Assembly (NCBI RefSeq): GCF_014466985.1
Contig: NZ_AP022826.1
Coordinates: 1,178,001-1,242,000, forward strand
DNA from: Nitrosophilus labii
GTDB lineage: Bacteria; Campylobacterota; Campylobacteria; Campylobacterales; Nitratiruptoraceae
Direction of reading: 5' to 3'
DNA: 64,000 nucleotides
Part shown: positions 53,165-61,943 of the stretch, one piece after another
How positions within the stretch are numbered: the stretch's first letter is position 1
How the letters are laid out: every line of letters begins with the position of its first letter
The notes under the pieces: model-generated
Database searches by the model: none
Seen by the model: only the letters and a program-made list of their open reading frames with translations
Told to the model about the DNA's origin: nothing
Made by a program: the position numbers and the translations under genes

Positions 53165-53362
53165 GAATTTTGGTTGAGTAGTAAATCAACTCATACTCAC
53201 ACTTACCACTAACGACTCACGACTATCGACTAACTACTATCGACTCAGCATTCACACCCACACTCTATACTAATAACAACTACTAACTAACGACTATTGT
53301 CTCCATACTCCTCACTCCATACTCCGCACTCCCTACTAATATAATTCCTAATCCTCAATACA
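53165..53362. repeat. Degenerate 7-base repeat array between IS256 and the methyltransferase gene
   Basis: Read on the minus strand, the region is a run of 7-base units such as TTAGTCG, ATAGTCG, TGAGTCG, GGAGTAT and GGAGTGA, with drift between blocks. No gene is present. The end nearest 53362 (TCCTAATCCTCAATACACTAATTACC) is roughly complementary to the GGAATTA units at aroK, so before the IS256 insertion the whole gap probably formed one palindromic repeat island. Confidence 0.7.
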
Positions 53363-54298
53363 CTAATTACCAATTTTTTCTATCTTAGCCAAAAAAAAGC
53401 CGTCAAACGCTCCTTTGGGTAAGACTCTTACACATTTTTTCAAAGAGGGATCATACTCTTTCTCATTAAAACTAGTCATCCCCTCTTTGAAATTATCAAG
53501 TTTCAAAGTTACATCTATTAGTTTCGCTTCACTCCTGTTTTTAAGTAAAAAACCCACAACTTCTTCATTTTCTTCAGGGGAAAAGGTGCATGTTGCATAA
53601 ACCAAAATACCACCCGGTTTTAAACTCCCCCAAGCTGAGATTATCAACTCCTTTTGAAGTTTCGAGTTTCTGTAAACTCTTCTTAAATTCCAGTAATGTA
53701 TGGGATTTTCTTTACTTAGATCAAACTTTGACTCACTTGAACAAGGAGCGTCCAGCAAAACTTTGTCAAAATAGAGTGGACAAATCTTACCTATAGCTCT
53801 TCCATCTTTTTGATAGGTCTTTATATTTTTGGCACCGCTTATTTTAAGGTTTCTTTTAAGCATAAAAAATCGATTTCTATCTTTTTCAACTGCGGATATT
53901 TTTCCACGATTTTTCAAAATAGAACTCCAAAGTAAAGACTTTCCTCCAGGCGCAGAAGCCATATCTAAAAGCCATTCATCCTCTTTTAATTCAAGCTCCA
54001 GAGCACAAAACATTGAAGAGAGATTTTGTAAGTAAATCTTCCCTTCAGTATATAATGAACTCTTTATAACTTTTTCTCTATCTTCTATCGGCAAAACATA
54101 GGCATCTTCAAACCAATCTACTCTCTTTGGCTTAAGCCCCATATTAAAAAGCTCTTTTTTAATCTCTTCATTGTCTATTTTAAGTCTGTTTATCCTGAAA
54201 CTAAACTCTTTTTTTGGTTCTTTAAGAGCAATAATGATATCTGGATCTATTTTGCTTAATCTTTCAAAAAATATTTTTTCATTATCACTTGATTTCAA
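53363..54298 (-). CDS. RsmB/NOP2-type rRNA m5C methyltransferase
   Basis: The 311-residue product has the SAM site LLDMASAPGGKSLLW, the DAPCSSESKF motif and the catalytic ATCTFSPEENEEVV motif of RNA m5C methyltransferases, with an N-terminal FRINRLK-type lead. The NusB-like domain of long RsmB is absent, so it may be RsmB-like or RsmF-like; the exact target cytosine cannot be told. Confidence 0.85.
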   Translation of the reverse strand: MKSSDNEKIFFERLSKIDPDIIIALKEPKKEFSFRINRLKIDNEEIKKELFNMGLKPKRVDWFEDAYVLPIEDREKVIKSSLYTEGKIYLQNLSSMFCALELELKEDEWLLDMASAPGGKSLLWSSILKNRGKISAVEKDRNRFFMLKRNLKISGAKNIKTYQKDGRAIGKICPLYFDKVLLDAPCSSESKFDLSKENPIHYWNLRRVYRNSKLQKELIISAWGSLKPGGILVYATCTFSPEENEEVVGFLLKNRSEAKLIDVTLKLDNFKEGMTSFNEKEYDPSLKKCVRVLPKGAFDGFFLAKIEKIGN

Positions 54299-54407
54299 TT
54301 AACCACCTTTAATAAAATATTTTTTATTTAATCATCAAAAAAAGTTAATAGTATATTAACAAAATATTGATAGAATAATATCAAAATCAAACAAAAAGGA
54401 AAAAAAG

Positions 54408-54878
54408 ATGTTTAAAAAAGCTTTGATGATTGTAGCGGCAACCTCTTTGGTTTTTGGAATGTCAGGTACAGATGCTGTAAAACCGAACAATACAAAAATG
54501 ATGAAGAGAGTAAAGCAGATGAAATCATCGCCTTTCCTAATAGTAGGTAAAATGCCTCATCTTACAAGACTTATAAAAATTCACTGGGATGATCCTAATC
54601 TAGCTTTAAGCAATGAACAAAAATCGAAACTTCTTAAAATAAGAAAAGAGACTATCGCTACGGTAATGAAACTAACAAAAAAAATAGGAGTTTTGGAAAA
54701 CGAAATTGCAAAATCGACTATGCAAGGAGAAGAACCCAAAAACATTAAACCAAAAGTAGAAGAACTAGCAAAACTTAAAGCAAAAGCGACTATGGCGCAT
54801 ATAAGATGTATCTACGATACAAAAAAAGTGCTTACTAAAAAACAGCTTGATTATCTTTTGAGTATGAAAAAAAGATAA
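54408..54878 (+). CDS. Small periplasmic Spy/CpxP-like protein
   Basis: The 156-residue product has a signal peptide (MFKKALMIVAATSLVFG) and a mainly helical body with two LTxxQ-like segments, LSNEQKSKLLKIRKE and LTKKQLDYLLSMKKR, as in Spy/CpxP envelope chaperones. Chaperone activity is inferred. AAAAAGGAA lies before the ATG. It is not overlapped with its neighbours. Confidence 0.65.
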   Translation: MFKKALMIVAATSLVFGMSGTDAVKPNNTKMMKRVKQMKSSPFLIVGKMPHLTRLIKIHWDDPNLALSNEQKSKLLKIRKETIATVMKLTKKIGVLENEIAKSTMQGEEPKNIKPKVEELAKLKAKATMAHIRCIYDTKKVLTKKQLDYLLSMKKR

Positions 54879-54941
54879 AACATTGTAATTTTTTCATAAA
54901 ATATGATAATATCCCTAAAAAATTTAGAGTAGGGATAGAGT

Positions 54942-55763
54942 TTGAAAAAACTTTTTGTTACTGACTTGGATAAAACATTTTTAAGAAGCGATTTAACTAT
55001 TTCCCCTTTTAGTAAAGAGATATGGAACAAAAAATATAAAGAGGGCTTTTTGCTCTCTGTAGCTACGGCAAGAAGTTTAAAAAAGAGCCTGGAGTTTTTA
55101 GAGGGTCTTCACCTAAAAATCCCTTTGATTTTACTTGATGGAGCTATGGTGGCTACAGCTGACAAAAAGGCTATAGCCATTAACGCTTTAGATAAAGATA
55201 TTTCAAAAGAGATAGTTGAAACTTCAAGGAAATTCGAAATAGAACCTTTTATCGTAGGACTTGAAGATGAAAGTCTAAATGAGAGATTTTTGTATCCAAA
55301 AAAGTTAAATATCTATCAACAAGAGCTTATAAATGCCTACAAAAATGACAGCCGCCTACAAGCAAAAGATAAGATAGAGCCTCTTAAAAAAAATCTAAAA
55401 ATAGTATATATGGGTGAAAAAGAAAATATGGAGATTTTAGAACAAGAGCTAAAAACTCTCTTCAATAAAAATATAGAGACAAAATTATCCAAAGACCCAT
55501 ATATAGACTGCCATTTTTTAACCATACTTCATCCAAAAGGCGACAAATCTCATGCTTTGGAAGAGGTTTTGGAGTATCTTAACATTAGTGAAAAGGATCT
55601 TGGAGTTTTCGGAGATAGCCATAACGATATAGGTATGTTCAAAAAAGCCGATCTTAGCATAGCCGTAAAAAACGCTGTAGAAGAAGTAAAAAAAGAAGCA
55701 GATATCGTACTGCCACATACAAACGATGAAGACGCCGTTGCAAAATTCTTATCCAAAATTTAG
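54942..55763 (+). CDS. HAD-superfamily phosphatase (Cof-type)
   Basis: The 273-residue product has the four HAD motifs: TDLDKTFLRSD with the nucleophile Asp, SVATARS, a Lys near HPKGDKSHAL, and LGVFGDSHNDIGMF. The inserted IIB-type cap lies between. It probably dephosphorylates a sugar phosphate. The start is TTG at 54942 with AGTAGGGA upstream. Confidence 0.87.
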   Translation: MKKLFVTDLDKTFLRSDLTISPFSKEIWNKKYKEGFLLSVATARSLKKSLEFLEGLHLKIPLILLDGAMVATADKKAIAINALDKDISKEIVETSRKFEIEPFIVGLEDESLNERFLYPKKLNIYQQELINAYKNDSRLQAKDKIEPLKKNLKIVYMGEKENMEILEQELKTLFNKNIETKLSKDPYIDCHFLTILHPKGDKSHALEEVLEYLNISEKDLGVFGDSHNDIGMFKKADLSIAVKNAVEEVKKEADIVLPHTNDEDAVAKFLSKI

Positions 55764-56571
55764 CATAATCATCCCGGTTTTTAATAGAGAAAGATTTATT
55801 TCAAGAGCAATAGAGTCTGTTTTAAATCAAAGTTTCAAAAATTATGAGATAATAGTAGTTGATGACGGTTCAACAGATAATACTCCTTATATAATTAAGC
55901 AATATCCCGTTAACATAATAACTCAAAAAAACAGAGGTGTAAGTGCGGCTAGAAATAGAGGAATAAAAGCCGCCAAAGGTGAAATAGTAGCTTTTTTGGA
56001 TAGTGACGATGAGTGGAAAAAAGATAAATTAAAAATTCAAGCGGCATTTTTCGAAAAAAATCCTCAATATAAAATTCACCAGACTGATGAGATTTGGATA
56101 AGAGAGGGAAAGTTCTTAAATAAAAAGAAGATTCATCAAAAAAAAGAGGGTTTTATCTTTTACGAATCTTTACATCTTTGCCTTATATCTCCCTCCGCCG
56201 TCGCAATAAAAAAAAAGCTGTTTGAAGAGGTCGGATTTTTTAGAGAAGATTTCGAAGTTTGCGAAGATTATGAACTTTGGCTACGCATCACTAAAAAATA
56301 CCCTATTGGCTATAGCCCCGAAAAACTGGTAATAAAATATGGTGGACACGAAGATCAGCTAAGTCGAAAATATTTCGGTATGGATAGATGGAGAGTAAAA
56401 GCTATGTTACCCTTTTGCGATGATCCAAAAGTTTTGGATGTAGCCTTAAAAAAGTGTGAAATTTTAGTAAAAGGAGCAAAAAAACATAACAATTTTGAAA
56501 TTTTAAAGGAATTTGAGCCAATTTACAAAAAACTTGCGCAAAAACATAAAAGTTTTTGCGCAAAATATTAG
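55726..56571 (+). CDS. GT2 family glycosyltransferase
   Basis: The 281-residue product is a stand-alone GT-A enzyme with FSIIIPVFNRERFISRAIESVL, IIVVDDGSTD, the FLDSDDEW metal motif and a CEDYELWLRI acceptor-side motif. It overlaps the end of the HAD phosphatase gene by 38 bases, so it is co-translated; an alternative start is TTG at 55738. Its 3' end overlaps the stop of the convergent DJ-1 gene. The acceptor could be lipopolysaccharide or a protein glycan; not decided here. Confidence 0.88.
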   Translation: MKTPLQNSYPKFSIIIPVFNRERFISRAIESVLNQSFKNYEIIVVDDGSTDNTPYIIKQYPVNIITQKNRGVSAARNRGIKAAKGEIVAFLDSDDEWKKDKLKIQAAFFEKNPQYKIHQTDEIWIREGKFLNKKKIHQKKEGFIFYESLHLCLISPSAVAIKKKLFEEVGFFREDFEVCEDYELWLRITKKYPIGYSPEKLVIKYGGHEDQLSRKYFGMDRWRVKAMLPFCDDPKVLDVALKKCEILVKGAKKHNNFEILKEFEPIYKKLAQKHKSFCAKY

Positions 56572-57125
56572 CAGTATTCTGCCAAAAGTCCCTCTTTTAG
56601 CTGCTTGTATGTCTCTTCTCCATTTAGTTTTCTAACTATTTCAAGTGCAAAGCATATAGCCGTCCCGGGTCCTCTAGAAGTTACTACATTTCCATCTATT
56701 ACAACTTTTTGATCTGCAATATATCCTTCAACTCCGGTTTTTTCTTCAAATCCAGGATAGTTTGTATGTTTTTTCCCTTCAAGTACTCCAGCCTCTTTCA
56801 AAGCCCAAGGAGCGGCACAGATAGCACCAACCATCTTGCCTTTTTCATTCATCTTTTTTATCATATCTTGAACAAGTTCGCTTTTTGCAAGATGTTCTGC
56901 TCCCGGAAGCCCTCCTGGCAAAACTATCATATCGAACTCTTCAGTATCTACTTCATTTAATAGAGTGTTAACTAAAACTTTAAGACCAGAGTTTGCACCT
57001 TCTACTTCATTATCAAAAAGTCCTGCAACAACGACTTCATTACCGGCTCTATTTAAAACATCGATTATTGCCATAGCCTCAATCTCTTCGAAACCATCTG
57101 CCAAAGGAACTAAAACTTTTGCCAT
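56568..57125 (-). CDS. DJ-1/PfpI family protein
   Basis: The 185-residue product has the DJ-1 fold with the catalytic Cys elbow GAICAAPWAL and the LPGGLPGAEHLA motif. Early Glu residues (DGFEEIEAMA) supply the usual partner. The subtype resembles DJ-1/YajL, proposed in the literature as chaperone, glyoxalase or deglycase. GAGG precedes the ATG. Confidence 0.9.
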   Translation of the reverse strand: MAKVLVPLADGFEEIEAMAIIDVLNRAGNEVVVAGLFDNEVEGANSGLKVLVNTLLNEVDTEEFDMIVLPGGLPGAEHLAKSELVQDMIKKMNEKGKMVGAICAAPWALKEAGVLEGKKHTNYPGFEEKTGVEGYIADQKVVIDGNVVTSRGPGTAICFALEIVRKLNGEETYKQLKEGLLAEYC

Positions 57126-57175
57126 AGAAACCTCCTATTATTATTAATTTTTTTTTTATTTTTTACAAGTATGAT

Positions 57176-57613
57176 TTATACGACAAATTTATCCTTTTCC
57201 CCACCGCAATTTACATTAATCATTCTACAAAGATATCTATTTCCTACATTTTTAACATAATGTATTGAATAGGGATGAACTATAATCGTATCACCTTTAA
57301 AAAGGTGATATATTTTTTCTTCAACTTCTATAATAAATTCTCCTTCTATAACCATATATATCTCTGTCCCCTCTTTATGATAATGTCTATCTTGTTTAGC
57401 ATTTTCATTAAAAAATGACATTTCTATATTGCTCATACGAAGTACTGAACACTTCTCTTGTAAAATTGGAGGTTCCCATATATCCCTATTTGCTTCTTTT
57501 TCTTTATCTTGATATATATCCGTAACAATTATTTTTCGTGTTCCGCGACCAATTGAAGATAAAGCAATATCATCTTTTATTTTATTTAATTCAATTTTTA
57601 AACATTTATTCAC
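57176..57613 (-). CDS. Cupin-domain protein
   Basis: The 145-residue product has a C-terminal cupin barrel: DRHYHKEGTEIYMVIEGEFIIEV and FKGDTIIVHPYSIHYVKN supply the metal-binding His and Glu. The first 50 residues show no motif. Function is unknown. It follows efp after 36 bases and may be co-transcribed with it. Confidence 0.75.
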   Translation of the reverse strand: MNKCLKIELNKIKDDIALSSIGRGTRKIIVTDIYQDKEKEANRDIWEPPILQEKCSVLRMSNIEMSFFNENAKQDRHYHKEGTEIYMVIEGEFIIEVEEKIYHLFKGDTIIVHPYSIHYVKNVGNRYLCRMINVNCGGEKDKFVV

Positions 57614-57649
57614 TGCTTTTTCCTAAAGGCAATAATTTATTTTACTAAA

Positions 57650-58216
57650 TTATTTCACTTTTTCTAAATATTTTCCCTCTATTGTATCTACCTTTACAAC
57701 ATCTCCTGTAAGTATATGAAACGGAACCTGTATAACTGCTCCCGTCTCCAATGTAGCAGGTTTTCTTCCGCCTGTTGCAGTATCACCTTTAAAAGCTGGC
57801 GCTGTTTCGGTGATCTCTAACTCTACTACCGGTGGGATTTCAACTGAAATTGCTTTACCGTTATGAAACAGTATTTTAACATTCATCCCATCTTTCATAT
57901 ATTTTATATTTTCATCTCCTACTTGCTCATGAGTTAGTGCAATCTGCTCGTAGCTAGTCGTATCCATAAAGTGCATATTTTCGCCGTCATCATACAGATA
58001 CTGCATCTCTTTCTCTTCCAGATCCGGTTTTTGGGCTTTATCTCCTGCATGAAAAGTCTTTTCTAAAACTCTTCCATCGATCAAAGATTTTATTTTTGTT
58101 CTTACGTAAGCTGCACCTTTTCCGGGTTTTACGTGCTGATATTCAACTATTCTATAAGGAACGCCGTTAAGTTCGATCCTAAGTCCTTTTTTTAGATCAT
58201 TCATACTAAATGCCAT
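57650..58216 (-). CDS. efp: Elongation factor P
   Basis: The 188-residue product is a full-length EF-P with the three-domain layout. The modified Lys is K33 in [12 protein letters not shown], suited to beta-lysylation by EpmA. The signature [17 protein letters not shown] is present near the C-terminus. EF-P relieves ribosomes stalled on proline runs. An AAGGGAGAT site precedes the ATG. Confidence 0.96.
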   Translation of the reverse strand: MAFSMNDLKKGLRIELNGVPYRIVEYQHVKPGKGAAYVRTKIKSLIDGRVLEKTFHAGDKAQKPDLEEKEMQYLYDDGENMHFMDTTSYEQIALTHEQVGDENIKYMKDGMNVKILFHNGKAISVEIPPVVELEITETAPAFKGDTATGGRKPATLETGAVIQVPFHILTGDVVKVDTIEGKYLEKVK

Positions 58217-58334
58217 ACAATCTCCCTTTTAAATTAAGTAATCAAAAACCATTCCTCAGTTTATAAAAAGATAAAAAGCCAAACTGTGGACTGAAGACTT
58301 TTGTCTTAACACTGTTTATGCAATTTTACCAAAA

Positions 58335-58541
58335 TTATCTAAAAAAACGAGAGAATATATAAAAAAGTAAAGACAAAAAAATACTTAAAAATATGGAAGT
58401 GGTTATAGGAAAGTAGAAAGTAAAGTTCTCTTTTTTGATATAAATATCACCTGGAAGTTTACCTATAAAAGAGATAAAAATACCTATAATGATTAAAAAA
58501 ATCCCTATAAAAATTAATACTTTTCCAAACTCCATCTTCAT
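58335..58541 (-). CDS. DUF2905 small membrane protein
   Basis: The 68-residue product has two membrane helices flanking the family motif KLPGDIYIKKENFTFYFPITTSI. Function is unknown. The heptamer repeat array at 58544-58608 directly abuts the first ATG and replaces a usual ribosome site, so the second ATG (58535) may be used instead. Confidence 0.8.
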   Translation of the reverse strand: MKMEFGKVLIFIGIFLIIIGIFISFIGKLPGDIYIKKENFTFYFPITTSIFLSIFLSLLFYIFSRFFR

Positions 58542-58543
58542 TT

Positions 58544-58608
58544 AAGGTTGAAGGTTGAAGGCTGAAGGAGAAAAATATTAAAAAATTTCTCTTCTACCTT
58601 CTTCCTTC
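58544..58608. repeat. AAGGTTG heptamer repeats in facing arms
   Basis: Left-arm units are AAGGTTG, AAGGTTG, AAGGCTG and AAGGAGA (58544-58571). After an AT spacer, the right arm (58585-58608, ATTTCTCTTCTACCTTCTTCCTTC) is the near complement. It fills the gap between the RND gene stop and the DUF2905 start. Confidence 0.75.
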
Positions 58609-58611
58609 GCA

Positions 58612-60297
58612 CTATTTTCCTTCTTTTTCAGTAAAATCCATCGCTTTTACGTTATCCATCAAAACCGGTATAAATATCAAAGATACCGCAACCGCGGCAA
58701 CTGTTCCGCCTATCAAAGCAACACCTAATCCTCCAAAAATCGGGTCGCTTGCAAGAAGAGCCGAACCTAAAATAATAGCGATTGCCGTTAGCATAATAGG
58801 TTTAGCTCTCGTCGCTGTCGCAACGGCAATAGCTCTTCTTTTATCCATACCTTTGCCTTCCATCAAAGCTTTTGCAAAGTCTATAAGAAGTAAAGAGTTT
58901 CTCGAACTTATCCCCATCAATGCGATAAAACCTATTAATGAAGTTGCTGTTAAAAAGAATGTATCAACGGTAACTAAGTCGGCAACCCAGTGACCTATTA
59001 TAACACCTATAATAGATAGGAAACTTCCAGCCATTACAATAGAACTTAAAATGTAGCTTTTATAGTAAATCACCATTAAAAGATATATCAAAACAAGAGC
59101 CGCTATAAAAGCAAGACCCAAATCTCTAAAAGTATCGAGAGTAACTTTCATCTCTCCGTCCCATTTTAGATCTATTACTTCACCAGTTTTTTTGTCAATA
59201 AATCTTAGATTAAAAAGATAATCGGTAGTCTCGATTACATAATCTTTTGCTAACTCATCCATAATCTTGCTTCTTGCGTCAAGTAAAGGATACACCTGAG
59301 ATACAAGATCTGTTTCAGCTATAACGTTAACATATCTTTTTAGGTTTTTATGCATAATCATAGGCTCGCTATCAACTTCCACAATATCTACAACCTCGAT
59401 AAGTGGAACCATCATTCCCATACGATTCATAAGTTCAAAGGAAGCAAGTTTGCTTTTTATATCTTCCAAAGATTTCTTTTCAAATCTTCTAGTCTCATCA
59501 CTAAGTCTTAAGAAGAGCTCTATTTGAGAAGGATAATCCCCACTGTTTTTAACACCGACGCCCATCCCTTCAAAAGCCAGATACATAATCTTTTGTACCT
59601 GTTCTACAGCTAGCCCGCTCTTTTGAATCTTATCGATATTTGGAACTAGATTGATTTTTTTATAAATCTCTTCTTCCATTATATCAACATCTACAAGTCC
59701 TTCCGTTTTTCTAAAAATGTCGGCTATTTTTTGTGCAAATTTTCTAACACTCGTCAAATCTTCTCCATAAATTTCAGCAACTATTGAAGCTAGGGTCGGA
59801 GGACCGGCAGGCTGCTCTATAAGCTTTATTGAAGTTCCTTTTACAATATGCTCACACTCTTGTTGAATAACCGGTCTAAGTCTATGAACCATATTGTAGC
59901 TTCTCTCTTCTCTTTCATGCTTGTCTGTTAGATTTACTACAATCTCTGCTAGGTTTTCACTATTTTTAAAAGCGCTCCATTTAACAAGTCCCGCATAATC
60001 AAGAGGTGCTCCCATACCTAAAAATGTTTCAATATCCGTAACCTCACTCTCTTTTTTGAGAATATCTACGACGCACTGGCTTACCTTTTTTGTCTGCTCT
60101 ATCGAGCTTCCAGTAGGTAAATCCACGTATATGCTAAATGTATTTGCGCTCTTACCCGGAAGCATTTTAGCTAAAACTATTTTAGTAGGTATCATTGCGA
60201 CAGAGCCGGCCAAAGCCACAAGTGTAAACAGTATAACCAACGTTTTTAAACTCTTTTTTTCTAAAATCGAATATATAAATTTTTCATACTTTTTCAC
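58612..60297 (-). CDS. RND efflux pump, C-terminal half
   Basis: The 561-residue product corresponds to the second half of an RND pump. It has one N-terminal helix (TM7), a large periplasmic loop (FSIYVDLPTGSSIEQTKKV, GPPTLASIVAEIYGED) and TM8-12 with LIGFIALMGISSRNSLLLIDFA and GSALLASDPIFGGLGVALIGG. The start overlaps the stop of the first-half gene (ATGA), so both halves are made together. The Lys that AcrB has in TM10 is Arg here. It should assemble with the other half into a full 12-helix protomer. Confidence 0.85.
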   Translation of the reverse strand: MKKYEKFIYSILEKKSLKTLVILFTLVALAGSVAMIPTKIVLAKMLPGKSANTFSIYVDLPTGSSIEQTKKVSQCVVDILKKESEVTDIETFLGMGAPLDYAGLVKWSAFKNSENLAEIVVNLTDKHEREERSYNMVHRLRPVIQQECEHIVKGTSIKLIEQPAGPPTLASIVAEIYGEDLTSVRKFAQKIADIFRKTEGLVDVDIMEEEIYKKINLVPNIDKIQKSGLAVEQVQKIMYLAFEGMGVGVKNSGDYPSQIELFLRLSDETRRFEKKSLEDIKSKLASFELMNRMGMMVPLIEVVDIVEVDSEPMIMHKNLKRYVNVIAETDLVSQVYPLLDARSKIMDELAKDYVIETTDYLFNLRFIDKKTGEVIDLKWDGEMKVTLDTFRDLGLAFIAALVLIYLLMVIYYKSYILSSIVMAGSFLSIIGVIIGHWVADLVTVDTFFLTATSLIGFIALMGISSRNSLLLIDFAKALMEGKGMDKRRAIAVATATRAKPIMLTAIAIILGSALLASDPIFGGLGVALIGGTVAAVAVSLIFIPVLMDNVKAMDFTEKEGK

Positions 60298-61934
60298 TTC
60301 TTATCTCCTTCCTCAATGCTACACTCTTCCGGAAGTCTGTTTTCTTTTTGGAAATGGTGTTTATGGTGATGGAAATGCGGTTTTTTAAGCATACGTCTTG
60401 CTAAATATGGCGTAAAGATATATGCAATCACCAAAGAGGCGATAAGTGCTACAGGAACATTGTAAGGTATAGGTTTCATAAATTCACCCATCATACCGCC
60501 AACAAATGCCATCGGAACCATAGTTAAAATAATCGCTAGCGTTGCAACGTTGGTCGGTGCTCCTATCTCATCTGTAGCTTCAACCATAATGGTGTCCATA
60601 TCTTTGTATGCAGCGTCATGTTCGTGAAGATGTCTGTGTATATTTTCTATAACGATTATAGCCGCGTCCACTAAAAGACCAAGTGAGAGTAAGAAAGCAA
60701 AGAGTGTAATCCTGTTAATAGTCTGACCTGTAATATATGCTATAAACAAAGTTATTGCCAATATAGCCGGAACCGTAAAAGTAACGATAACGGCTTCTTT
60801 CCATCCAAGGAAAAAGATAAGCATAACGGCAATTATCAAAATAGTTATAAGCAAGTGTCTTACCAGTTCGTTAACAGCGTCGTTGGCTCTTTTTCCATAA
60901 TCTCTTGTTAACACATAACCCACACCTTTTTCTTCCAACATCGGCTTTAGGTTTTCTAACTCTGCTAAAACATCATTTGCAACGAAAACTGCGTTTGTTC
61001 CCTTAAGTTTAGCTATGGTTAAAGTATATTGCTCAATATCTTTTTTAATATCTTTTGTCCATATTTTGGCACTTTTAAAGTTTTGAATATCGACTCCATC
61101 TTCTACTTTAGCAATATCTTTTACATATATTGGCGAACCCATATAGTTTGCAACCATTATATTTTTTACATCCTCTATACTCTCTATTGCGTTAGGAACG
61201 CCAAAGATAACGATTTTATTGTCTTTTGTTCTATTTTTGACTTCAGGTACCTGTAAAGCAACGGATTGAACCGCTTTCATAATCTGACCCATGGAGATAT
61301 GGTAGCCTTTTAGTTTGTTTAGATCTACTAAAATATTAAACTGTCTTTTATGAGCACCTTTAAGTTCCGTTTTTGATACGTTTTTAATGCGGTTAAATCT
61401 ATATTGAATATCCTTAACTATCTTAAAAAGTTCCGCATCGCTCAGGTTTGGATCTTTTTTATAAAAAGCAAAAGTTAATATAGGAATGTCAATATCGATA
61501 TCAAATGGCTTAACCAGTGGCTGCATCGCATTTTTTGGTAATTGATCCATATTTTGCATAACTTTATCATAAAGCTTTAGGTTAGATATCTCTCTATTTT
61601 CGCCGATATAGTACTGAACATTAACAATCCCAACATTTTCCATTGCCATTCCGTAGATATACTCAACGCCAGAAATCTCTCTAATCTTTTCTTCAAGCGG
61701 TTTTACTATAACATTTTCTATCTCTTTTGGCGAAGCTCCAGGCATAGGTACGATAATAGCGCCGCCACTGATAGCAATTTGCGGGTCCTCTTCTCTAGGC
61801 ATTATCTCAAGCGATAAATACCCTACTGCCAATATAAAAACGGCAAGAAGCGCGGTTAAAGGATTGTGCAAAAAAGATAACGCAAGCTTCCCGGCAATAT
61901 CTTTAGGGGTATATTTACATTTTATTTCAGCCAT
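60294..61934 (-). CDS. RND efflux pump, N-terminal half
   Basis: The 546-residue product has TM1-6 and the first periplasmic loop of an RND pump. Typical segments are IMPREEDPQIAISGGAIIVPMPGASP and IDIPILTFAF. TM4 reads LGLLVDAAIIVIENIHRH, with one Asp and a Glu as in heavy-metal-type pumps such as CusA, rather than the double Asp of AcrB. The chain ends after TM6 in a His-rich tail (HFHHHKHHFQKE). The split falls in the central cytoplasmic loop, where a break is tolerable. The substrate is unknown. Confidence 0.85.
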   Translation of the reverse strand: MAEIKCKYTPKDIAGKLALSFLHNPLTALLAVFILAVGYLSLEIMPREEDPQIAISGGAIIVPMPGASPKEIENVIVKPLEEKIREISGVEYIYGMAMENVGIVNVQYYIGENREISNLKLYDKVMQNMDQLPKNAMQPLVKPFDIDIDIPILTFAFYKKDPNLSDAELFKIVKDIQYRFNRIKNVSKTELKGAHKRQFNILVDLNKLKGYHISMGQIMKAVQSVALQVPEVKNRTKDNKIVIFGVPNAIESIEDVKNIMVANYMGSPIYVKDIAKVEDGVDIQNFKSAKIWTKDIKKDIEQYTLTIAKLKGTNAVFVANDVLAELENLKPMLEEKGVGYVLTRDYGKRANDAVNELVRHLLITILIIAVMLIFFLGWKEAVIVTFTVPAILAITLFIAYITGQTINRITLFAFLLSLGLLVDAAIIVIENIHRHLHEHDAAYKDMDTIMVEATDEIGAPTNVATLAIILTMVPMAFVGGMMGEFMKPIPYNVPVALIASLVIAYIFTPYLARRMLKKPHFHHHKHHFQKENRLPEECSIEEGDKK

Positions 61935-61943
61935 CTTCTACCC

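Noticed and set aside
53165-53362. CRISPR-like array
   Set aside because: The repeats are 7-base and drifting, with no 20-40 base repeats or spacers and no cas genes nearby.
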